Position numbers and translations under genes: made by a program. From Blasia pusilla (Eukaryota > Marchantiophyta > Marchantiopsida > Blasiales), in contig CM114271.1 in the NCBI GenBank assembly GCA_050084515.1, positions 56,854,001 through 56,918,000 of the forward strand: DNA of 64,000 nt, given 5' to 3'. Below are positions 48,231 through 60,900 of the stretch, one piece after another (position 1 is the first letter of the stretch; each line of letters opens with the position of its first letter). Below the pieces are notes generated by a model that was not told the origin of the DNA, searched no databases, and saw nothing but the letters and a program-made list of their open reading frames with translations.

Positions 48231-49739
48231 CTCTTGACTCTCTTTTTATTCTTCTTTCTTGGTGAGCAAGGTTCAAGCACATTTTTTCTACGAAGTTTCA
48301 AAAAAATTTGGGAATTTTTTTGCATTTTTTTTGGGCTCTAGGCGTATGGCACGAGAAAAAATAACTCTAGCACCTAAAACTTGGGAGTTGTCACCTAGTC
48401 GATGCTCAATGCCCCACCCCAATTCTAATTTGTGACAACCAACTTATCACCCATTGACCGGATAGGAGTTCCAGCAACGCCCCCATTACTTTGGAAGAGT
48501 AGACGAAAGGTTCACCTTACTAAGCTAAAGTAGGACTGGAAAAAGGCTTTAATAATAAGATCAATTTTTATTGTAAGAGAAAATTTTAAGTTTATGAGAA
48601 ATTTGCAATCTTAATGAAAGGCTCCTAAGTCTCTCTTAAGTTCCTTAACTTTTCTCATTTGAAATTTTCTTTAGATATTGCCGTTTAGGCAAAAAAAAAA
48701 AGGTAAATTTTTTCCAAGTTTAGTTTGGAGAGGAAATTAATTGGTATTTTGGAAAATATATGAAAGGATAATAAGAGAATGCTAAGACAATTTAATTTTC
48801 CCATATTTATCCGGAAAAGGATATGGATTTTTCACCTTATAATAACATAACATTAGAATTGGAAAAAGGTTTAGCAATTTGACAAAAATTTTATATCATA
48901 TTTTAGGAAAAATTTCTAATCTTCATGAAATATTGCTTAGTCTTCTTGATGTTCACTATGTTTTCTTTTTAATGAAACAAATTGTGAGGGATTTGAATTT
49001 TGAACTTTAGGATGGAGAGAAAATGAAGAAATGTTTAAGAATATTTTTTTGAAAGGATAAGAAGAGAATAGTACAACAAGATTGCTTCTTCAAAAGCATG
49101 AAGTTGATTTTATTTTATGAAATATTTATTTATTTTTAAGCTTGGTTGGGAGAAAATTTCAACAACATTTTAGAGAAAAAATATTGGATTGAAATGAGTG
49201 ATTTCTATTTCTTTATGAAGAGATAGGGGTTGGAAAGGGAGATGAAAATATTTTTTGAAATTAGTAAAGAAAAATATCTCAATTTTTAAAGGAAATTTTA
49301 AATTAAAAGTTTAATTATTATTAACATCCAAGCAGAAATTATTTACTATTTTAACACCAAGTTTGTATGTTAAACTCTCGAAATTCCATGTGTGATCTAG
49401 AAATTCCACAAAATTATCATTACTTGAAAATTAAGTTTTAAGTGAAGCTATTCTCACATTTACTTCTCCTTGATTTGTTCATATATCCAATTCTGAAATG
49501 GTTTACTTACTTTTTAACTTTAACCCATAAGATGCATTTGAGTTATAACTTGGTATCCTAGTCTATCTTCCGAATCGTTTTAATTCTCCTCTTATCAAAC
49601 CTTCCACCAAATTAATACAAAAGATGATCATAATGGGATGAATTATGAGGGACACCTATCCTAGAAATTAATAAAGTCTCTACTCCTTGGATCTCTAACT
49701 TAAGAGAATCCCAAACTCATGATAGTCATCCGTGGGAGG
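48231..49739. other. AT-rich intergenic DNA
   Basis: Very AT-rich with repeated AGGAAATT and GGAAAAAGG words; no gene recognised. Confidence 0.45.
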
Positions 49740-50230
49740 ACCCTTTAGATTGTGGAAAAGTCATTTCCATGCCATGAAAGGGTTTAATATCTATTGGTTT
49801 CACATCCTCTATGCGTCACACCAACTATTAAACTTCTCCATGAAATTATCCAACTCAATGGTTCCCATCATGCTTGAGAACCGTCAAGATCCCTTCGAGG
49901 ACTCATAGGTATTGCAATTGTCCATGTCAAACAACAATGGTATGGTAACATTTGCAACACTCTGTGATCTCTAAAGTAACTTAGAATCCGTTCACGTCTC
50001 CTTTAGAGAAGATACAAATGGCGGCTGAGATGCTTTCTTGTATGGAAACCCTCGATACCTAGCCCTCATCCTTTTAAATTCTCTGCTATTCCTATCATTG
50101 AAATCTAGATATGTTATAGTGAAATATGCAAATTTGTCTAGCTCACTCCTAAGCCATGAAAATTTGCACCAAGCAATGCCCAACTTGTGTACATCACAAA
50201 TGTTTGACCCGCTACATTATGGGCTCAATT
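49740..50230 (-). mobile_element. Gag fragment of the same gypsy family
   Basis: The minus strand reads MMGTIELDNFMEKFNSWCDA at about 49870-49810, closely matching the capsid start at 20860. Nucleotide similarity to 20731-21260 continues to about 50225. A stop follows WCDA. No LTR is attached. Confidence 0.8.
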
Positions 50231-51287
50231 TTTGGGTCCACTCATAGAGGATATCCTATATGACAAACGTGAGGTAGCCAAGCTTTCCTTACTACCTTCC
50301 CCCTCGTCATGTTTCTCTTCTTTCCCTGAAAGACTACAATATCTTTGGACTTATTCAAGATTTTTGAATGCTCTATAGAAAATAGGAATTCGTGAATTGT
50401 GATCTCCCACTAGATGTTTCCACCATTTATAAAAAAATTTGGAAGTACAATATTCTTTATAATATCAAGGAAAAAGAATATATAATTTTCAAGACATACT
50501 TAACCTAGCTTCTAAGAATCTAAATCCCTCATTCATATTCATACATAGAGAAAGAAGAGCATTTCTATTATGGGAAAAATTTATGTTAACATGTCTTCCC
50601 AATCATATAAAAGGTAGATACAATTATTCTCACACCAACAAATCAAAGTGTTGATGATACAATTCGAGAGTCATATCTCAATTTTAAGGAGAGGTAAGAT
50701 TCATTAGTTTTCCACATTTGTAATTATTTCATAAATTAGTACTCGAATGTAAGGTATTTTCTTAATGAAATATTTTCTAACCAATTTATATTATGAATAG
50801 GAGCATACATACCTCATTGACTCCATAGGGAATAAGTGATATTTATCCAATAGAATTCTTGATCTTTTGTGTCGTTAGGATTGTTTATGTCTGAAGATTA
50901 GAGCACTGATCATACTCTTACAAAACATGAGTGGTTCAAAAGAACAAGTAAATTACACTTGGTTGGTCATTTGTGAGTCCATGCCACATATTATAGATGC
51001 TCAAATTTATTTGATTGGAGATTGACTTTTCATTGCTTATCTTGTTTATTGCTTCTCACTCAAGTTCACATTTTGATTAGTGTTGATTAACATTTCTTAG
51101 TCGTCCAAAATTTTCCATGACTACTAATAAATCCCAAGATCAAACATTACAAATAGTTGGAGTTTACTTGCCTTCACATGTATCCTCATGGTCGATTATA
51201 CATAGCATTGTCTAGAATAAGAAAACAAAATTTGATCCATATTGTGAATTGAAGTGATACAAATTCAAATCAAGAAGGTAATCGATT
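50231..51287. other. Intergenic DNA
   Basis: AT-rich; no gene, RNA or repeat boundary recognised apart from the neighbouring element fragments. Confidence 0.4.
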
Positions 51288-51720
51288 TGTTGGATTCTCA
51301 ACATCCACTTCTCTGAGCACCATTAATCTGATCCGCCCTCGTGTATGAGGAGAAGCATAGATTGATGGTTCCGACTTAGACTTCAAAAGAATCATAGTAA
51401 CATGACATAGGTGGTTTCATGAGTAGCGTTACTAGGATTGTCTAACCCTATATCGCATTAGGATGCCCGTACCTTGATGCAATATAGGGCTAGAAAAATT
51501 TTTCAATTAATAAAAACGAAGAAAAATAGGTAAAAACCCTAGTTTCCCGAATAGTGAAATAGTCGGGAGCCGTAGCGGTAGCGCATTCTTGTATGTCAAG
51601 TTATCTCCATGTTCAGGTTTCATTGAAGCTATTTTTTGAGCACACGGACGGACTAGGCCACTTTGTATCTCTAAGTTTTGTAAAGATTTCAGTGAATTCG
51701 TCACTTTCTATTTTCTCACA
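51288..51720 (-). mobile_element. Solo LTR, second copy of the 10175-10621 family
   Basis: On the minus strand it starts TGTGAGAAAATAG and ends GAATCCAACA, with the same internal order as the copy at 10175, including AGGTAAAAACCCTAGTTT on the plus strand. Flanking pentamers are CGATT (51283-51287) and CTATT (51721-51725), a target duplication with one substitution. It is about 14 bp shorter than the first copy. Confidence 0.87.
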
Positions 51721-53820
51721 CTATTAGATGCTAATGAAATTCTGACATGAAATAAAATTGTAAGGGAAATAATTTTCAATGTAGATCTTTAAATTTTAAA
51801 CTTATTCTAGTGAGCATCACATAGGCACCTTATTAGTTGATTTTACGGGAGAAAACAATGCTTATAAGTGACATATGATGTTTTGCGATGTCATTTAAAA
51901 TTTGCAAGGTGTTTGTTTTCAAGCCAAACAAAACTTTCGCAAGGAGATGCAAAGTGTAGAAATGCAGTGTTATGATTTAAATTTTTCAAGGTGTTATGAA
52001 TTTAGAAGAGAAATGATAGTCAAGGAAAGAAGTAGATAAATTTTATTTATAGCCCCTACTACCACCGGTTAAATTGAATTTTGGAACCTCGTAGCAACAC
52101 GTCGCTCTCGCGTGTAGGGAAAGAAGACCCTATCCACGTGGCATTTTGCGCATGTGGCTCATCACAGTTCGTTGGATGTATCATGAAAGAGTACCTCAAC
52201 TTCGAGATTCGTTTCTGATAGTGGCAAGGTGGATTAGTCGTTGCTATAGCTTGACAAATAGAACTCCTTTTGCCATGGCTTTCTCTTTCATTCCGATTCA
52301 TTTACTTGGTATAATTTTTTCCACTGTTATCTGAAGTAAATGCACTTCCTCACTTTGATTAGAATTAATCATGTAAATCTCCCGTAGATTTTTCATTCAA
52401 TTAGTTGTTAGTTTAGTAATTATTGCTCATCGACCGAATTCTTCCATAGCAGTTGGTACAACTTCCTCCGGATTATTTTCAGTATTCACATATTCATTAT
52501 AGTGTGCTTACAACTCGATTGCTAAAAAAATTCCAGGAGACTTCGATTGGAATCAAAGTCCATCTATATATATATACTTGTACATACGTTATTTGCTTTG
52601 ACAGCGGTAATCCTACTGGTGAATCCTACTCGTGTGCTTTGAAGACTTGTGCTAATTCCTCGAACGTGCAAGCATCGGGTTTCAATATAATGCTAGTTTA
52701 GGTATGTAGATCTAGAATCATGATTGAATAGCAAACTGGAAACGCTGGTAGGTTTCTAACGGGTGGCATCTTGATTCTCGTATTCCGTGCTAGAATTATA
52801 CTGGTTTCTTACAAAGCGGCCGTCACTACTGTGAGATTAGTTGATGCCCAAATTCACCTGTAAGTTGAGCAACATTGAATCCGTAAGCTAATTTGAACTG
52901 ACATGAAAGGACGATCACTGCAAACAAGCGTTGCCATGAAAGGAAGATCACTAGAGACGTGCATGTATAGGGAAGGGTATCGCAAAGGCCAAACCAGAAG
53001 AGCGTACATCATTTTCCACATTTCTCATATCACGAATACTGTTTCCTTTATCGTTATCTATCGTAACCATGCAACAACAACAACAACAATGTCCATACCC
53101 GTGTCCATGGCTATGTACAACTATTGGCTCTCTCAACCTGAATTGCAACAGTCCAAAACTATTACTGCATACAGTTCGTGCAAAGGGTTCTTGCTCTGTG
53201 ATGCAAACTGATGGGTCACCAACTTAACTGGTAATGGCATACCACACTTTGGAACACACATTGTCTACCAGCAAGGCCACAAACACTTTCCGGTTTCTCA
53301 TGTTACCGAAGTACATTGATTCATTTACTCGACCCTGTTAGAACTCAGCAATTCGTTGTCATTCTCTACTTGAAAAAACTTCCCGTTTTCTCGTACTTCC
53401 ACCTTTTAAGACAAGGAGGGGCCGCATACTTGTTCATTCATAGGATTTAAAGTTGGACTTATAAGAAAAGAAAATGGTAGTTGCATGAGGAGATAAGAAA
53501 TTTGACAAACAATCTCCACCTAGAGTGAGAGATTTACGATAAGGTGGGCCACCACCAAGAACACTGTACTTTAGTAATCAGAAACTCAGTTTTTTTAATA
53601 TTTTAAGAGAGTGTCTATCGTAGTGATAGAGTGTCACTCGATCGTCGTAGGTTTTGCAATCAAGGTGGGCCACACAAATTGGACCCCGGTACTGTTTCCC
53701 AGTTTAACTGAGGGGCTCCGGATATTGTTTTCGAATATTTCACCACAATTGGCATAAGAGAAAATATTCTATCGATTTTTTTCTGAAAATCTACGAGCGA
53801 AAATTTCCCGTCCAAGTGAC
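51721..53820. other. Intergenic DNA upstream of the EIN3 region
   Basis: No gene recognised. A CAA trinucleotide run lies near 53071-53088. GC content rises toward the right end. Confidence 0.4.
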
Positions 53821-53825
53821 GAAGA

Positions 53826-53835
53826 CTATTTATAA
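53826..53835 (+). promoter_or_regulatory. Distal candidate TATA box for the EIN3-like gene
   Basis: CTATTTATAA is followed about 60 bases later by a CAG/GTAAAG splice-donor-like site (53891-53899), in the first GC-rich sequence to the left of the gene. This would suit a long, intron-containing 5' leader. No transcript evidence is available. Confidence 0.3.
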
Positions 53836-56800
53836 CCGGCGGGACGTAACGAGAGGTCGTCCTCTGCCGAATGATTCCTTCCTTAGGATCCAGGTAAAGC
53901 GTTATTCTACTTCACAATAGTGGCGGTAAAAATGATGATTTTCCACGAAAGTTAGAAAACGAGAAAAAAAGCTGAAAGAGTTGTGCGGAGGATGAGTCGG
54001 TCAAGGAAACTGTCCGGACCGCCAGAGTAAGCTGGGATCAGATATGGCGGGACCTCGTAACCACGTGGTCGCCAGATAAGCATGCGCAGACGTCGGCGAC
54101 CGCTGCTCGACTCTATGGCATTGTGGAACGCGAGCCTCAGTGTTTCGGGGTCCTCTGCAGCCTCAGCGTCGCCCTTGTGGTCGAGGAACTAACTGAGGAG
54201 GACGGATGCCGAACGTCCAGACCGGTGAACAGCGGAGAGAGGAGGCTCCAGAGTCCAGCCCGCAGGCCCTGCACCATATCCTCAGAATCCTCTGCAGCGC
54301 TGCGCCCCGCTCAGCGGGATGGCTCGCCTCCATCCCTGTGCTCCGGCACAGGGATGGAGGCGAGCCGCGTCCGGAAATCGATCAATTAATGCGAGCTGGG
54401 TTTGATGTAGTAAACGTCCAATCGTGACTCCTGTTTTCCCGAAACGGTTTTTGTACAGCTTGCCAAATGTCCGGAGATTCTTCGTTGGATCGCTCTCGTT
54501 CGATCTATCGCTCTATCTATCTGTCAATCTCTCTCGCGACTCGCTGTCGTACAGAGTTCAGCTCGGTGGCGGATGTAGATGTTAATCCGTTTTGCTAACA
54601 GGAAATGATAGACACCGCACGGGATAGCTTTGCTTATTCGGCCTTGGTCCGTTCGCAGCAGCAGTTCGTCTCGTCCAGCGATGCCTGTTTGTAGCTGACA
54701 CGATATCGCGCGAGTGCTTGGGTCCCTGGCGACCTCCGTCACTCGCACTAGCGATGCCAGTTCAGTCTCACTCACTCACTAGAATAGTGCGGCGAATGTC
54801 ATTGATCGTTGATGGGAGAATAAAAAAATCCCGTTAAAATTCTCCGGCGCTCGTATCAGCGAGGTCTCGGCAAAATCTCCAGAGATCTCCCTGTCCTTTC
54901 GGGCGACGGGTGCTTTTCCTAAGGAGTAATTCACGACCGCAGACATTAGGTCATTCTTTCCGTCCACAAAACCTCAACGCCCTCATCTGCCACGTCGGCC
55001 TTCAGGAGCGACGTGTCGCCATTCGGTTGGATATCAAGCGCTTCCGTCATTCCACGTGAGTGCTCGCAGAGATGGACGGGAATCGCAATCAGTGCCGACG
55101 GCGACTAGCCGGTCACTTCCGCGACGGTAGCCCGTGCAGAGAAAAGGGCCGGTTGCCACGAAATATCTGTAATCGAAGTCTTGTCCGTGTCTCCTTATAA
55201 TGTGATGGCAATTCTCAGCGAGGAGGACGCTGACACGTCGGCGAAAGTGGGTCCCGATAGCGAAGGGTGATTATCTGGTTAAACGATGTTCGCGGGCTGC
55301 AGGAGGTCGCCCGGCCCGGTCGCTGTACGGAGGGGAAATGAGGCGTGGAAAAGTGAAAAATAATTTACCGTGCGACTCTTGGCCATAGAGAAGAGCTCGG
55401 TCTCGAGGATTGGGGGCGAGGGTCGTCGTGCGTGCCGGGGGTTCGGGAGTGTGGGGTCACCAGTGGGCGAGCGAGCGAGGAGGGGGTGGGGGGAGGGGAG
55501 CGGATTGTGGGGGTCGGGGTTGGGGTGTGGCGCAGTGAGGTGGGGAGGGGGGAGTGGGGGGTTAAGGCTGGGAGTGTGTTGAAGAAGGGCTGTTAATGTT
55601 GTTGTCGTCTGCGAGTGCTCCGTGAGCTCGGGCGATCTGTGCTTGTCGTTGTTCTGTTCTCATTGTTTCGTGAAAGGGGAGACTACTGAGCGAGAGCGAG
55701 AGAGGGTCGAGTTTCGGACAAGATGTGGCTGTCTTTGCACAGGTTGTGGGGGAGCCGGGGTCGCAAGAGGTAGTCTCGAGGCTCCATCGCCGTTGTGTTT
55801 GGACCCCGTTGGTCCAGACGGTGTGGTGTCACTTAGGCTGGTCGGTTTCGAGCAAAGGACGAGGAAGAGGAGGGATTTAGATATAGATATAGATTTAGAT
55901 TATATAGTTAGTAGATTCGGAGCTGGACCGAGGAGGTGGTGGAGAGTGGAAGTAGAGTACAGAGATTGGACTTGGAAGTTATACTCTCAGTCGGGAGTGG
56001 TCACAGATTAGAGGGTTCCGTTCTTTCTTGGTAGCGGAGTTATCGTCGTTGGGTTACAGAGGTGGTTGGAGGGCACGATCAGAGTCCTGTCTCTAATTGC
56101 GCGAAAAGTCCTGCGTGTGCGGTGCGGTCGGTAGTTTCAGGGCACCCTCGGCAAGGGTTGGGCAGTGTTATGTATGCACAGATGATGTTCCTGCAGATCT
56201 CCATGGTTGAGGAATAGCGAAGCACGCCCAATGCTTCGTATGGGACAGTATCTATAACGGTGGAGTATTTGTGAGCAGAGTCTCACGAAGACAAAGATTG
56301 CTGTGAGAAGGTGATTGTTTAAACCGACAAGATGTGGTCCTCTTTGCATCGAGGCAAAGTCAGGAGAGGAAGGAGGTAGTACTTCTCAGAGGCGGGGGAT
56401 AGTGGGGGGAGCATAGAGAGTAGGGGGAGAGAGGGAGAGAGATTAGAAGAGAGAGATAGGGCCTTTAGAGATAGGTAGATAGGTACATGTAGAGAGAGAG
56501 GGAGAGGAGAGAGAGAGAGTAGTAGTTGTAATCCGTGAGGAAGTAGATGCGTGCGTGCGTTAGTCTGGTCCTGTAAAAGATAAGCAGACCAGAGAGATAC
56601 ACACAAAGTCGCCACTCAACTTGGAGGGAGACACACACAACTTCATATTTTTAGAAAGTTTTACAGTTTTCTATCATTATCTGGGGACTCGGGTTCTTCT
56701 TCCTTCCAAACATTTATAATCTGCAGGCGTTGCTCGACTGCGATTCTCTCCCTCCCTCTCTCCCCCTCTCTCTTGCCCCTCCCTCCCCCGCCGTCACCCG

Positions 56801-56915
56801 AGCCCCCTTTCCTTCCTCGCGATTTCGACTCATTTTGCGGTTTCTTCACCGACGAAGATCAGTGACGTGTATAGCTGTGGTAGGATCAGTGCTTCCTTCT
56901 TGTGTTGCTCATTTT
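53836..56915 (+). other. GC-rich 5' region of the EIN3-like gene
   Basis: The region is promoter or leader, with CACGTG G-boxes at 54062-54067 and 55053-55058, a 21-bp hairpin at 54321, a G-rich tract at about 55420-55570, and AG-rich tracts at 56395-56520. Open frames here (for example 55622-56011) lack recognised similarity and follow from GC content. Confidence 0.4.
54321..54366. repeat. Perfect 21-bp hairpin with a 4-base loop
   Basis: GGCTCGCCTCCATCCCTGTG plus C (54321-54341) is followed by the loop TCCG and the exact reverse complement (54346-54366). The stem is GC-rich and does not extend beyond 21 bp. Confidence 0.85.
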
Positions 56916-56925
56916 TATTTATAAG
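56916..56925 (+). promoter_or_regulatory. Proximal candidate TATA box for the EIN3-like gene
   Basis: TATTTATAAG lies 778 bases before the ATG and is followed by a purine-rich leader. It is the closest good TATA match to the coding sequence. It competes with the distal candidate at 53826. Confidence 0.35.
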
Positions 56926-57471
56926 AGACAGCACAAGCAGAGATGATGTTTTCGAAAGGAAGCTAAAGTTGGGCTCTTCTACACCGCCGGAGCGCGGGCT
57001 GCTCCATCCGTGGCGACAAGACGCTGCTTGTAGCGGTTAACAACTTCGTTTTCGATTTTGCCCACTGTGTCTGCGACATTGTCGGGCGATTTGTGTGTGT
57101 GCACCAGGAGGGAAGGGTACAAATCGAGCGAGAATACCCCACTGTTAAGAATGGTCGTCAAACCAGGAATTGTTTGCGACTTTCGACAGGGGCCGCCCGG
57201 ATGGAGATAAGCTCGCTGTGGAGACCAACTAGTGTTAGAGGGTTTATTTACTCTTTTCTGATCAGCTGAAGTGAAAGCAGAAAGGTGTACGTCTTTCGGT
57301 GCAGTGAGGATACAATTGGAATGCAATAGCAATTGTTGAAGGAGATTATACAATTTGGTCTCTAGGGAACTTTTTGAGTGATACTTCTCGCAAGTATCAC
57401 TTTAGCCTGCTCGAAGGGAGAGTACGGGCCTTCTTCCCTCCGGCTGGGGACCTGAAAACGAAGGACTTCAG

Positions 57472-57495
57472 GAGAGAGACAGAGAGAGAGAGGGA

Positions 57496-57538
<43 letters not shown>
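57472..57538 (+). repeat. GA-rich tract in the EIN3 leader
   Basis: Almost pure GA dinucleotides, 165 bases before the start codon. GA tracts in plant leaders can bind GAGA-type BBR/BPC factors; whether this one does is unknown. Confidence 0.8.
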
Positions 57539-57543
<5 letters not shown>

Positions 57544-57702
57544 TCAAAGCAAGTTTTGATCCAGGATTAGGCATATCTGACTCCCCTTGTTTCGGGGAAG
57601 GAGGTGGTGCGCAGATCTTGTTCGTGTCCAAGTGAATTGGACTGTTGTTGACGTCTCCTTAAGGCGCCGTCAACTCAAGCGCACATCTTCTAGGAAGAAG
57701 TC

Positions 57703-59574
57703 ATGGAGAACAGCGAGGACCTCGATTACGGAGGCAACTTGGATTTTATGGTTGATACTGAAGGGGACGGAATGAATGACTACGAGCTTAGCGATGAGGA
57801 TATTGAGGAGATCGAGAAGCGGATGTGGAGGGATCGTCTGAAGTTGAAGCGGATGAAGGAGAGCCAGAAGGCGAAGGATCTTCGAGAGAGGCCCAGGCAC
57901 AAGCAGTCACAGGAGCAGGCCCGGCGAAAGAAGATGTCACGCGCCCAGGACGGCATTCTCAAGTATATGCTGAAGATGATGGAAGTTTGCAAGGCACAGG
58001 GATTCGTGTATGGAATCATTCCAGAGAAAGGAAAGCCAGTGAGTGGGGCTTCGGATAATATTCGTGCATGGTGGAAGGAGAAAGTGAGATTTGACAGGAA
58101 TGGGCCACTGGCAATTGCAAAGTACCAGGCAGAGCATGGTTTGCCACCCAAACCCGAAGGGAATATCACTCCAGCTCCTACCCCACACACCCTTCAAGAG
58201 CTCCAGGATACTACCCTGGGGTCTCTTCTTTCTGCACTGATGCAGCACTGTGATCCACCGCAGCGGCGTTATCCCCTGGAGAAGGGTATACCACCACCAT
58301 GGTGGCCGTCTGGTGATGAAGAATGGTGGCCGCAGGTGGGTCTGCCTAAGGGACAGGGGCCACCTCCTTACAAGAAGCCTCATGATCTCAAGAAGGCCTG
58401 GAAGGTAGGAGTGCTCACCGCGGTCATCAAGCACATGTCTCCTGACATTGGCAAGATCAGAAAGTTAGTGAGGCAGTCAAAATGTTTGCAAGACAAGATG
58501 ACTGCGAAGGAGAGCGCGACTTGGCTGTCTGTGTTGAACCAGGAGGAAACTTTGGCTCGACAGCAGAAAGGGGTAGTGAGCAGCTCCAACACACCCGGAA
58601 GTGCTGGCCTTGCCATGAGTAGTGCAAGCGAGTACGACGTGGAAGGTTTTGGTGATTCGCTATCGCCCAGCGACGATCAGGATGAACATTCTGAGGACTA
58701 CGATCCTTTCTGCGGCAGTAAGCCATCCACCTTTCCCCACCTCCACGGAAGAGACAAAGAGTTGTCTGAGATTGGCCCCGAGAAGGGCTCCATTAGAGGT
58801 CATGATGGTGAGACGGGTGAAGGCTGGCGCAGGAAGAGGCCGATTAGGGACAACTTGGTTTCTGAGCATGGTGGTTACACTTGTCCGTTTGACAAGTGCC
58901 ACCATCATGAATGGAGAAGTTCTTTCCCTAGCAAGGAGTCGAGGAACAGTCACCAGGCTAACTGCCAGTTCCGGCCGGACGCTCATGGAGGTTTCTTCCC
59001 GGGGCATGCAGTGGGTCACCCGCAGCATTTGCAGAGCCACGGAAAGGAATATCTCTCTGTTGGAGTGGCAGGTCAGGAGATTGGTAATCAAGTTACCTCT
59101 GGTTATGTTCCTGTAACTCTTGCTCCTCAGAACGGTGCTGGTGGGCAGGGCATGGCTCAGGGAAACCAACATCTCCATGACCTGTTTGTTGGTTTGTATG
59201 GGAACGAGTTGACTCCAGACAACCAGATGGATATGGGGAACCTACCAGTTCTTGGTGAAGGTGAAGGGCATGGGGGTCGTGCTGTGGGAATGCATTCTAT
59301 GGAAGGTAGCAAAGAAAGAGGCGGACTTGGGACAGAGGAAAACCTGGTCTATGTTCAGGAATTTAGGACCGGGAATGAAATGACTCACAATTATCAAGTT
59401 GTTGATGATGGGCACAAAGCTGTGGAGCACAGCTTTGGACAGCAAGGAGATTTTCCAGCCGATTTCGTATTGGGAGCGTCTCTGGATGACATGAATCTGG
59501 ACAGTGCAGGTCTTCTGGGAGACGGATTAGAATTGGGCAATGAATTACCAGATTTTTGGTACTTCGGTGCTTAG
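57703..59574 (+). CDS. EIL: EIN3/EIL ethylene-signalling transcription factor
   Basis: A single uninterrupted frame of 623 residues. The ATG is the first possible start because an in-frame TAG stands at 57691-57693. An acidic N-terminus (residues 1-37) precedes the basic [14 protein letters not shown] (40-53), then the hallmark [20 protein letters not shown] (77-96) and [20 protein letters not shown] (105-124), the Pro-rich [14 protein letters not shown] (197-210), and [16 protein letters not shown] (230-245), which holds the Lys of the DNA-binding domain that is essential in Arabidopsis EIN3. After residue 290 sequence is variable, apart from [13 protein letters not shown] (about 392-404), conserved in EIN3 proteins. 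The nuclear protein acts below EIN2, is degraded through EBF F-box proteins when ethylene is low, and activates response genes; this is known for the family. Lack of introns in the coding part is usual. It is the only intact gene I can support. Confidence 0.97.
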   Translation: MENSEDLDYGGNLDFMVDTEGDGMNDYELSDEDIEEIEKRMWRDRLKLKRMKESQKAKDLRERPRHKQSQEQARRKKMSRAQDGILKYMLKMMEVCKAQGFVYGIIPEKGKPVSGASDNIRAWWKEKVRFDRNGPLAIAKYQAEHGLPPKPEGNITPAPTPHTLQELQDTTLGSLLSALMQHCDPPQRRYPLEKGIPPPWWPSGDEEWWPQVGLPKGQGPPPYKKPHDLKKAWKVGVLTAVIKHMSPDIGKIRKLVRQSKCLQDKMTAKESATWLSVLNQEETLARQQKGVVSSSNTPGSAGLAMSSASEYDVEGFGDSLSPSDDQDEHSEDYDPFCGSKPSTFPHLHGRDKELSEIGPEKGSIRGHDGETGEGWRRKRPIRDNLVSEHGGYTCPFDKCHHHEWRSSFPSKESRNSHQANCQFRPDAHGGFFPGHAVGHPQHLQSHGKEYLSVGVAGQEIGNQVTSGYVPVTLAPQNGAGGQGMAQGNQHLHDLFVGLYGNELTPDNQMDMGNLPVLGEGEGHGGRAVGMHSMEGSKERGGLGTEENLVYVQEFRTGNEMTHNYQVVDDGHKAVEHSFGQQGDFPADFVLGASLDDMNLDSAGLLGDGLELGNELPDFWYFGA

Positions 59575-60900
59575 TCGAAATTGCTATCTTGAGCAGAACT
59601 GAAATAGCCGATGTGTCCAGGGTCAAGAATATAGTAACCCCTGAGGAGCGTTCCAACTGAAGGGACCTGTTGTCTTGCCAAGTGGGTAATTGTGATGCTT
59701 TGGAGGCAGAACGACCCACGGGTTGTTTTTTGTACAGTAGCAACACAATGACTCACATATCCTGAGTATTGGCATTTCGGAGGGAAGGAAGGCTGAGAGT
59801 GGAGGTGTGCAGGAAAATGACTTGTTTTCCCACATAATTGGTACTACCCTGGTGTGGAAGATTGTAAACATTCCTCTCTGCCAGGGTTGGGAGTTTTTGG
59901 TAGATAGTGCCGATGGTGAGACTTCTGTGGCAACTTGAAAGGTTTGCTCTAAATTGGTCTTGAAACCTGTCTAAGTTGTCCGGAGTTTCAGCTAGGTACG
60001 ATGGCCTAGGATATCAGAAGAAAAGTCTGATGGACTTTCTTCCTGGAGACTAGTCCTACTTCTTGTATTTTCCTTGCGCACGCCTATCAGCTGAACGTCA
60101 CTGCTCGGATCTGGTTTTCGGTTTTCAGCACTTCCATTCTGAAACGTTTGTCCCTATCCTGCCATGAATTCGACACTCACCCGTCACTCAATCTTTGCAG
60201 GAATAATTATCCGTCCTCCCGTCTATCCTTTCTGTAATGTTTCCCTCTGATCTCATGTTGTACTAAAAGTTCTATCCATATCATCTGAATCTCATCCTAA
60301 AATATCCTTACCTGATCGTTATTCTCGTCAGTCAAATTAAAATCCTGTGTAGCTTTAATCTCTAGCAGTGTCTTACTCGAGTTGCCTATGTCAGAGCCAG
60401 GTTGTATCTCTAAATATTCTGACTGTTTCCAGTCGTGATCTTTTAAGGGCCAGTATATTACAGCAGCGGTGTGCAATTTCTGAGTTGTTGACTGTAGTGT
60501 ATGATAATTTAAATTGGACTTTTCTAAACGACTGCGGAACAGTAGTTGGCTGTTTTCCGACTTTACTTAACTTTGCATGATCACTAGTTCCTCACATCTG
60601 ATGGCTCTTATCTGAATGTGTGACATGATGTGAAATGTTGGTTATGGAGGTTTTCCAATCGATTCCGGGCAAGCTCAATCATGCTTCAACCATTGGAGAC
60701 TGTTCATTGTATCTTAATATTTATATGGTTCATCATACGTTTGGTTGGCATTGGTTGTGGTTCAGGTTATGCCTGAAGCAATTTGTCTGTCTTGAGACTG
60801 ATGAGCCAGTTGAAGAACAGTATGTTGCAGGACAATACCGTGTTTTAGAGTACAAGATGTTGTGCTTCCCCGATCTTGGACGTCCTAAGAAATTATGATG
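59575..60900 (+). other. 3' region of the EIN3-like gene
   Basis: U-rich transcribed-looking sequence without recognised coding capacity. Several TGTAA and TTTGTA words around 59850-60240 could serve as far-upstream polyadenylation elements. The exact 3' end cannot be set from sequence alone. Confidence 0.4.

Noticed and set aside
57780-59178. Several open frames of 77-172 codons on both strands opposite or overlapping EIN3
   Set aside because: They are shadows of the EIN3 coding sequence in other frames and have no similarity of their own.
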